NCBI GenBank assembly: GCA_021202715.1
Contig: JAJQCL010000111.1
Span: forward strand, 12,783-22,585
DNA: 9,803 nt
Direction of reading: 5' to 3'
Source of the DNA: Lachnospiraceae bacterium
Lineage (GTDB): Bacteria > Bacillota > Clostridia > Lachnospirales > Lachnospiraceae
In this document: in pieces, positions 1-4,543 of the stretch
Numbering within the stretch: the stretch's first letter is position 1
How the letters are laid out: every line of letters starts with the position of its first letter
Translations under genes and position numbers: made by a program
Notes under the pieces: model-generated
Told to the model about the DNA's origin: nothing
Databases searched by the model: none
Seen by the model: the letters and a program-made list of their open reading frames with translations, nothing else

Positions 1-99
1 CCCTCTCTCCAGGAGGACCTCCGCCAGGCCGCTCATGCTGATCCCGCCGATTCCGATGAAATGAATCCAACAGGGCGTATTGAAATCCATCTGATACAT
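1..99 (-). CDS. murC: UDP-N-acetylmuramate--L-alanine ligase MurC, N-terminal fragment
   Basis: Only the first 33 codons are inside the window; the gene runs off the left edge. The translation contains HFIGIGGISMSGLAEVLLE, the glycine-rich nucleotide-binding loop at the start of MurC. MurC adds L-alanine to UDP-MurNAc with ATP in the cytoplasm, the first step of the peptidoglycan stem peptide. The start at 99 is chosen because GGGAGGGAG lies just upstream; an in-frame ATG at 90 is the alternative. The gene follows the 131-residue membrane protein gene, with a terminator hairpin between them, so it probably has its own promoter, though I see no convincing one in 100-162. The Mur ligases share this loop, but the closeness of the motif to the start codon and its exact wording favour MurC. 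Confidence 0.85.
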   Translation of the reverse strand, partial: MYQMDFNTPCWIHFIGIGGISMSGLAEVLLERG

Positions 100-162
100 G
101 TTCTCCCTCCCCGGCCGGTCCCCCGCGAACCGTCCCAGTTTCATATTTCAAACGTTCTTTGT

Positions 163-198
163 AAAAGGAGCTGTGCACAGGAATCCGTACACAGCTCC
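163..198 (-). terminator. Intrinsic terminator after the 131-residue membrane protein gene
   Basis: On the minus strand a 12-base-pair stem (GGAGCTGTGTAC at 198-187 with GTGCACAGCTCC at 178-167, one G-U pair) encloses an 8-base loop and is followed by TTTT. The stem is strong but the U-run is short. It lies between the stop of the gene at 265-660 and murC, so it would separate their transcripts. Confidence 0.7.
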
Positions 199-205
199 GT
201 CTCAT

Positions 206-238
206 AGGCAGGCGGCGGAAAAGCCGCCCCTCCTGCCT
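206..238. repeat. GC-rich inverted repeat before the terminator
   Basis: GGCGGC at 211-216 pairs with GCCGCC at 223-228 around a 6-base loop. AGGCA at 206-210 and TGCCT at 234-238 can extend the stem past a 5-base bulge. No T-run follows on the minus strand, so it is probably a secondary hairpin upstream of the terminator at 163-198 rather than a terminator itself. Confidence 0.4.
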
Positions 239-264
239 GATCTTTTTCCACGTTCCCTGGTCTG

Positions 265-660
265 TTACTCCGCCTCTTCGGTCTCTCCGGATTCCGTGTC
301 TTCCGCGGCCGTCTCTTCTGACGCGGTATTCTCCTCCGCCGTCTCTGCAACGGTCTCTTCCGACTCACTGTCCTCCGAGGCGGTCTCTTCCGCCTCCTCG
401 GTCTCCTCTTCCGTCTCCAGGATCCCCACGATGTCGTCGACGATCAGTTCTGTTGCACTATAATCAGGAAGAGAATCTATGTAGCTCTTATACGAATTCC
501 AGCCGGTCAGTCCCACAGCCGCACAGATTCCCGCGACACAGAGCGCTCCCATCGTATACCAGGCGGCTTTGGCCGCTTTCTTTCTCCTCTTTTCCTTTGC
601 AATCTCCTGCTTGCGGTTTGCCTTATGGGCCTTATAGGCGTCCATCTTTTCCTTGCTCAT
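265..660 (-). CDS. Hypothetical single-pass membrane protein with acidic tail
   Basis: This 131-residue protein has no function I can recognise. Residues 1-30 are strongly basic with charged heptad-like spacing, residues about 33-54 form one hydrophobic membrane segment, residues 55-82 are mixed, and residues 83-131 are almost only Glu, Thr, Ser, Ala and Asp in imperfect EETAE-type repeats. The basic N-terminus predicts that it stays in the cytoplasm with the acidic tail outside. Proteins of this layout are common unannotated Lachnospiraceae genes (my recollection of the clade). The ATG at 660 is chosen over an in-frame TTG at 666 because AGAGAGG lies 10 bases before the ATG but only 4 before the TTG. 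A sigma-70-type promoter and a Spo0A-box-like site lie upstream, and an intrinsic terminator lies downstream, so it is probably a single-gene unit. Confidence 0.75.
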   Translation of the reverse strand: MSKEKMDAYKAHKANRKQEIAKEKRRKKAAKAAWYTMGALCVAGICAAVGLTGWNSYKSYIDSLPDYSATELIVDDIVGILETEEETEEAEETASEDSESEETVAETAEENTASEETAAEDTESGETEEAE

Positions 661-740
661 AACCAAAAAACCTCTCTTATCGTAAGCCGCCGCAGCGGCC
701 CTGATCTCATATGCGCCGCGGCTTCACCACGACCTTCTAC

Positions 741-769
741 ATTCTACACCGTAAAAAGGTTCTTTGCAA
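741..769 (-). promoter_or_regulatory. Predicted vegetative promoter of the 131-residue gene
   Basis: TTGCAA (769-764) and TAGAAT (746-741) are separated by exactly 17 bases on the minus strand. The expected transcription start near 734 gives a leader of about 75 bases to the ATG at 660. TCTCGAA at 781-775, one base from the 0A-box core TGTCGAA, sits just upstream of the -35 element. The -10 overlaps a tandem 7-base repeat, TTCTACA twice at 735-748 on the plus strand. Confidence 0.5.
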
Positions 770-817
770 GTAGTTTCGAGAGCCGCCGAAAAGCCCCGCC
801 GCAAAACGCCCCAGAAA

Positions 818-828
818 TTTCGACAAAA
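818..828 (-). promoter_or_regulatory. Perfect 0A box (Spo0A-binding site)
   Basis: TTTTGTCGAAA on the minus strand contains the full Spo0A core TGTCGAA with matching flanks. Two six-of-seven matches lie nearby: TCTCGAA at 781-775 (minus) and CGCCGAA at 784-790 (plus, against TGNCGAA). The site lies in the divergent region between the 131-residue gene and the Spo0A-domain gene, so it could control either. The match is read directly; binding is inferred. Confidence 0.5.
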
Positions 829-837
829 TTTTCTGTT

Positions 838-855
838 TATGAGACATGCCTCATA
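838..855. promoter_or_regulatory. Operator-like 18-base palindrome
   Basis: TATGAGACATGCCTCATA is symmetric at 16 of 18 positions, with perfect six-base arms TATGAG and CTCATA. It starts ten bases from the 0A box. The size and symmetry suit a dimeric regulator, but I cannot assign a family. Confidence 0.35.
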
Positions 856-872
856 ACCATGCGACGCTTTTT

Positions 873-892
873 TCTGTAAATTCTACTACAGA
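873..892. promoter_or_regulatory. Second inverted repeat in the divergent intergenic region
   Basis: TCTGTA (873-878) and TACAGA (887-892) are perfect six-base arms around eight bases. The remainder of 893-1003 holds the ribosome binding site of the Spo0A-domain gene and no convincing plus-strand promoter. Weaker evidence than the palindrome at 838-855. Confidence 0.25.
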
Positions 893-1003
893 CGACAAAG
901 CGACCCACCTCCCGCTCCGGCCGTGATGCCCGCGATCGGCAGGTCGCAAACGATACAAAGTCATTCATACCAGCGATTTATGATCCATGAAAGGAGGTTC
1001 CCC

Positions 1004-1555
1004 ATGAACCAGTCACTGTCCTCCCATACACGACGCCCTCCGCAGGAATCCTTCTCCGGGGCAGCCGCTCCCGAAAGCGATCCCGCTTACGAGGAAGTCC
1101 GCCGCCTCCTTCTGCGCCTGGGCGCCAATCCCCGCTACACAGGCTTCGGGTACACAGCCTGCGCCGTAAGCCTTTCGCTGAATGCGTGGCCGCGCGCTCT
1201 CTCCCTGACCAAGGAAATCTATCCCTGCGCAGCCCGCTATTACCATGTCTCTCCCTGCTGCATCGACCGGAATATCCGCACGCTCATCTCCGTCCTCTGG
1301 CAGGAAAATGCCGACCTCCTGCGCCGCGCCGCCGATTGCCCTCTGCCGGAGAAACCGACCTGCGGCGCATTCATCGCTATTCTGACAGAGCGTCTGGCGC
1401 TGGCGACCATTTCACAGCAGGAAACTACAGGTATTTTCTCAGCGTTTCCACCTTATCCAGCCGCTCCCAGGTCAGATCCAGATCATCCCGGCCAAAATGC
1501 CCGTAGGCCGCCGTCTGCCGGTAGATGGGACGCCGCAGATCCAGCATGCGGATGA
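1004..1555 (+). CDS. Stand-alone Spo0A C-terminal DNA-binding domain protein
   Basis: This 183-residue protein matches the Spo0A effector domain over residues about 30-133 and has no N-terminal receiver domain. The family pattern is clear: LGANPRYTGFGYT, then TKEIYP with following AARYY, then CIDRNIRTLISVLW, then the closing PTCGAFIAILTERLAL. In the recognition helix, Arg89 and Arg92 match the DNA-contacting arginines of B. subtilis Spo0A (VERAIRHAI), Asp88 replaces Glu, and Thr93 replaces His. Residues 1-29 are low-complexity and unrecognised. The start at 1004 has AGGAGG six bases upstream. The domain ends near base 1402, but the frame continues to 1555 through metK antisense, so the proline-rich last 43 residues or so look accidental. 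Known Spo0A binds 0A boxes as a phosphorylated dimer; this form could compete for or extend 0A-box binding without phosphorylation (inference). A full-length Spo0A with a lost receiver seems less likely, because nothing receiver-like precedes it. Confidence 0.8.
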   Translation: MNQSLSSHTRRPPQESFSGAAAPESDPAYEEVRRLLLRLGANPRYTGFGYTACAVSLSLNAWPRALSLTKEIYPCAARYYHVSPCCIDRNIRTLISVLWQENADLLRRAADCPLPEKPTCGAFIAILTERLALATISQQETTGIFSAFPPYPAAPRSDPDHPGQNARRPPSAGRWDAADPACG

Positions 1556-2612
1556 TCCCGGCCGGACGCAGGTCAAAATTCTCCCGGATGATCCCGATCA
1601 GCCTCTCATCGGAGAGCTTTCCGGTCCCGTAGGTCTCAATATGAATCGAAGTAGGCGTGGCCACACCGATCGCATAGGAGAGCTGAATCTCACATCGATC
1701 TGCCAGTCCCGCGGCCACCAGATTCTTGGCTACATAGCGGGCTGCGTAGGCTGCGGAACGGTCTACCTTCGTGCAGTCCTTCCCGGAGAAAGCGCCGCCG
1801 CCGTGGCGGGCATAGCCGCCGTAGGTATCCACGATGATCTTCCGACCCGTCAGGCCGCTGTCCCCTGCCGGACCGCCGATGACAAAGCGTCCGGTCGGAT
1901 TGATGTAATATTTTGTCTTCTCATCCACCATGTCGGCGGGCAGAATCGGATCAAAGACGTACCGGCGGATGTCACGATGAATCTGTTCCTGAGAGACATC
2001 CGGGTCATGCTGGGTCGAGAGGACCACGCAGTCCAGACGGGCGGGGCGTCCCGCTTCATCGTATTCCACCGTCACCTGCGTCTTGCCGTCGGGACGAAGC
2101 CAGGGCAGCGTCCCGTCCTTGCGCACCTTCGTCAGCTGTCTCGCCAGCCGATGCGCCAGAGCGATGGCATAAGGCATATATTCCTGTGTCTCGTTGGTCG
2201 CATAGCCAAACATCATGCCCTGATCGCCGGCGCCGAAGTTCCCGATGGCTTCCTCATCCATCTGGTTCTCCTTCACCTCCAGAGCCCGATCCACGCCCAT
2301 CGCAATGTCGCCGGACTGTTTATCCAGCGCCGTAAAGACCGCGCAGCTGTTTCCGTCAAAGCCATACTCGGAGCGGTCATACCCGATGTCCAGGATCGTC
2401 TGCCGGACGATCTTCGGGATATCGATCTGCGCGCTGGTGGTAATCTCCCCCATGACCACCACGAAGCCTGTGTTTGTCAGCGTCTCACAGGCCACACGTC
2501 CCATGGGATCCTGTTCCATGATCGCGTCCAGAATCGCATCCGAGATCTGGTCGCACATCTTGTCGGGATGGCCTTCCGTCACCGACTCCGAAGTAAATAA
2601 TGTTCTTTCCAT
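1425..2612 (-). CDS. metK: S-adenosylmethionine synthase
   Basis: MetK makes S-adenosylmethionine from methionine and ATP, releasing phosphate and pyrophosphate, as a cytoplasmic tetramer. The 395-residue length is normal. Hallmarks are the N-terminal TSESVTEGHPDK with His15 of the ATP site, the hexapeptide-type GAGDQGMMFGYA at 127-138, and the phosphate-binding glycine loop GGGAFSGKD at 270-278. The frame is intact. The ATG at 2612 has AGGAGG nine bases upstream. Its leader holds a SAM-I riboswitch and terminator, so expression should fall when SAM is abundant. The 3' end overlaps the last 131 bases of the convergent Spo0A-domain gene, and no intrinsic terminator is visible on the minus strand after the stop codon. 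Confidence 0.98.
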   Translation of the reverse strand: MERTLFTSESVTEGHPDKMCDQISDAILDAIMEQDPMGRVACETLTNTGFVVVMGEITTSAQIDIPKIVRQTILDIGYDRSEYGFDGNSCAVFTALDKQSGDIAMGVDRALEVKENQMDEEAIGNFGAGDQGMMFGYATNETQEYMPYAIALAHRLARQLTKVRKDGTLPWLRPDGKTQVTVEYDEAGRPARLDCVVLSTQHDPDVSQEQIHRDIRRYVFDPILPADMVDEKTKYYINPTGRFVIGGPAGDSGLTGRKIIVDTYGGYARHGGGAFSGKDCTKVDRSAAYAARYVAKNLVAAGLADRCEIQLSYAIGVATPTSIHIETYGTGKLSDERLIGIIRENFDLRPAGIIRMLDLRRPIYRQTAAYGHFGRDDLDLTWERLDKVETLRKYL

Positions 2613-2688
2613 GTCATTTGTCCTCCTGATCCGGGTACACCGGAGTAGAAATTTCCCTCATAACGTTTCCAGTCACTGCGTGTCTGAC

Positions 2689-2717
2689 AAAAGGAAAGGG
2701 CCCACAAAAGTGGACCC
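2689..2717 (-). terminator. Riboswitch-controlled intrinsic terminator of metK
   Basis: On the minus strand GGGTCCAC (2717-2710) pairs with GTGGGCCC (2705-2698) around a TTTT loop, with one G-U pair, followed by TTTCCTTTT. It lies between the SAM-I aptamer and metK, as expected for transcription attenuation. AAGGG at the 3' side of aptamer helix P1 (2750-2746) could pair with CCCTT at 2700-2696 to form a competing antiterminator (inference). Confidence 0.9.
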
Positions 2718-2745
2718 GATGAATGCGCAAAACAAGTTCCGAATC

Positions 2746-2844
2746 CCCTTATTGTTCGATTGCTCGCTCCGTGTTGGCACCTTCCATCTTTCAGGGGTTG
2801 CCGTGGTATCATCGATCCTTCGTCTCCACCACTCGAAATAAGAG
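2746..2844 (-). promoter_or_regulatory. SAM-I (S-box) riboswitch controlling metK
   Basis: The minus-strand RNA carries the S-box signature in order. The 5' side of P1 is CTCTTATT (2844-2837). Next come GAGTGGTGGAG, the kink-turn-type GATGATACCACGGCAACC, and AAGGTGCCAACACGG. The 3' side of P1, AATAAGGG (2753-2746), pairs over eight positions with one G-U. GGCAACC and GGTGCC can form P3, which shapes the SAM pocket. P4 appears short. A terminator hairpin follows within about 30 bases. In the known class, bound SAM stabilises P1, frees the terminator and switches metK off. Confidence 0.93.
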
Positions 2845-2851
2845 TATGTTT

Positions 2852-2880
2852 ATGCTATCATATGAAGTTGGTATTGTCCA
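2852..2880 (-). promoter_or_regulatory. Predicted metK promoter
   Basis: TGGACA (2880-2875) and TAGCAT (2857-2852) are 17 bases apart on the minus strand. The expected start lies just before the first P1 strand of the riboswitch, which supports the assignment although the -10 element is weak. The rest of the gap to murA, 2881-2966, shows only a short CGAAGC/GCTTCG inverted repeat and no clear terminator. Confidence 0.55.
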
Positions 2881-2966
2881 GAGAAATTCTCCCTACAATC
2901 TGCAGGAAGTGTATGCCGCGCCCGCCATTCCGTGCGTTATGTATATTTTTCGAAGCAGCTTCGGGG

Positions 2967-4256
2967 TTACCCGACCCGCAGGCGGAATTTCTGCGCCTCG
3001 CGCCCATCCTTCACCAGCTCGATCTCCGCCCCCAGGCGTCTCAGCTTGCGGTCAAAATTCTCATACCCCCGCAGGATGTACTGGATATCATCGACGGTGG
3101 AAACGCCGTCCGCGGCCAGGCCTGCCAGCACCAGAGCCGCACCGGCCCGCAGATCCGGAGCCACCAGATTGGCGCCGGTCAGACGCGTATTGCCGCTCAC
3201 CACGGCCACATTGCCTTCCACCTTGATGAAGGCGCCCATCTTGGCCAGCTCGTCCACGTATTTAAATCGATTCTCGAAAATACTCTCGGTGATAATCCCC
3301 GTTCCTTCGGCGATGGTCAACGCCACGCCCATCTGCGGCTGCATATCCGTGGGGAATCCCGGATAAGGCAGGGTCTTGATATTACACGAATACAGCCGCG
3401 GCTTCCCCAGCACGCGGATGCTGTCGTCAAACTCCACGACCTCACAGCCCATCTCCGTCAGCTTCGCAGAAATGGCCTCCATATGCTTAGGGATAACATT
3501 CCTCACCGTCACATCGCCCCGGGTTACCGCGGCGGCAAACATAAAGGTCCCCGCCTCGATCTGATCCGGAATGATGGAATATTCTGTGCTGTGAAGCCGT
3601 TCCACGCCGCGGATGCGGATCACATCGGTTCCCGCTCCCTTGACGTTGGCGCCCATGGAGTTGAGCATGTTGGCGACATCCACCACATGCGGCTCCTTGG
3701 CCGCATTCTCAATGATCGTATTTCCGGAGGCCAGAACCGCCGGCAGAATGACATTAATAGTGGGGCCCACAGACACGATATCCATATACACATGACCGCC
3801 TGTCAGCTCGCTGGCATCCGCCACGACCATCCCATACTCGACCTGGGTATTGGCCCGCAGAGCCCGAAATCCCTTCAGATGCTGGTCGATCGGACGACTC
3901 CCGATGTCACAGCCGCCGGGAAGAGCCACTTCCGCATGACGATATTTGCCCAGAAGAGCCCCCAACAGATAATATCCGGCACGCATCCGGCGAATGTACT
4001 CGTTGTCCACACGCACCGAGTGAATGTTGCCGCTGTTGAGCTTCACGCGGTGCTTGCCCAGTCGTTCCACGACCACACCGATATCCCGGAGGGCATCCAG
4101 CATCACATTAATGTCCCGCACATCCGGCAGATTATCAATAATCACGGATTCATCGGTCATGATGCCCGCCGCCAGGATCCCCAGCGCAGCATTTTTCGCG
4201 CCGCTGATGACAACCTCACCCACCAGCGGATTTCCACCTTTCATAATATATTGCAT
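2967..4256 (-). CDS. murA: UDP-N-acetylglucosamine 1-carboxyvinyltransferase MurA
   Basis: MurA transfers enolpyruvate from PEP to UDP-GlcNAc, the first committed step of peptidoglycan synthesis, in the cytoplasm. Visible family residues are Lys21-Asn22 in ISGAKNAAL, the catalytic loop GGCDIGSRPIDQH with Cys116 (the fosfomycin-target position), and Asp304 in PGFPTDMQPQ. Length is 429 residues, normal for the family. The start at 4256 (MQYIMKGG) is chosen because family members begin a few residues before KGGNPL; the frame stays open 25 codons upstream, to 4331, but that stretch is unrelated to MurA. The ribosome site is weak: GGGAG twelve bases upstream. A strong promoter at 4417-4445 gives a leader of about 150 bases. 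Firmicutes often have two MurA copies; which paralogue this is cannot be told here. Confidence 0.96.
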   Translation of the reverse strand: MQYIMKGGNPLVGEVVISGAKNAALGILAAGIMTDESVIIDNLPDVRDINVMLDALRDIGVVVERLGKHRVKLNSGNIHSVRVDNEYIRRMRAGYYLLGALLGKYRHAEVALPGGCDIGSRPIDQHLKGFRALRANTQVEYGMVVADASELTGGHVYMDIVSVGPTINVILPAVLASGNTIIENAAKEPHVVDVANMLNSMGANVKGAGTDVIRIRGVERLHSTEYSIIPDQIEAGTFMFAAAVTRGDVTVRNVIPKHMEAISAKLTEMGCEVVEFDDSIRVLGKPRLYSCNIKTLPYPGFPTDMQPQMGVALTIAEGTGIITESIFENRFKYVDELAKMGAFIKVEGNVAVVSGNTRLTGANLVAPDLRAGAALVLAGLAADGVSTVDDIQYILRGYENFDRKLRRLGAEIELVKDGREAQKFRLRVG

Positions 4257-4416
4257 TTCTGACAAACGCTCCCAATCCCTTTTTTGCCATCCCGAAGGCG
4301 CCGTATCCGGCCATCCCGGGGTTGCGCTCAAACAGACGCCGCGTCACGAAAATCAGACCTTCTCTGTTCGTCTCACGGTTCCTTTTGCGCGCACGAATCA
4401 ATCATTTCTCCGGTTC

Positions 4417-4445
4417 ATTGTAACACGCGCCGTCCATTTTGTAAA
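4417..4445 (-). promoter_or_regulatory. Strong predicted promoter of murA
   Basis: TTTACA (4445-4440) and TACAAT (4422-4417) are 17 bases apart on the minus strand, with a TG one base before the -10 as in extended -10 promoters. Transcription should start near 4410. It lies between the stop codon of the 844-residue gene and murA, so murA can be expressed independently of the upstream operon. Confidence 0.75.
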
Positions 4446-4543
4446 TGCCTTTTCCCGAAGCAGCCGACGAGATTCGCCGTCCCTGCTCCGAAAAATACCT
4501 GTCGGGAATGAGAGGCGGGACGAAGGAAGTCCACCCGCCGGAC

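Noticed and set aside
100..162. murC promoter TTTACA with TATGAA
   Set aside because: The spacing is only 14 bases, too short for a normal vegetative promoter.
893..1003. Plus-strand promoter for the Spo0A-domain gene, including sigma-E-like CATACCAG at 966-973
   Set aside because: No pair of -35 and -10 elements with acceptable match and spacing was found; the sigma-E-like match lacks a convincing -35.
1497..2600. Long plus-strand open frame (367 codons) opposite metK
   Set aside because: It is antisense to a fully conserved metK and its translation shows no protein-like pattern; GC-rich codon use on the minus strand suppresses stops in the opposite frame.
2760..4262. Plus-strand open frame of 500 codons opposite murA
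   Set aside because: It covers murA and its leader antisense, is rich in His, Arg and Pro, and has no recognisable domain or ribosome site.
4514..4539. GGCGGG/CCCGCC hairpin just after the 844-residue gene as a terminator
   Set aside because: The loop is large, the arms can pair in other ways, and no T-run follows on the minus strand.
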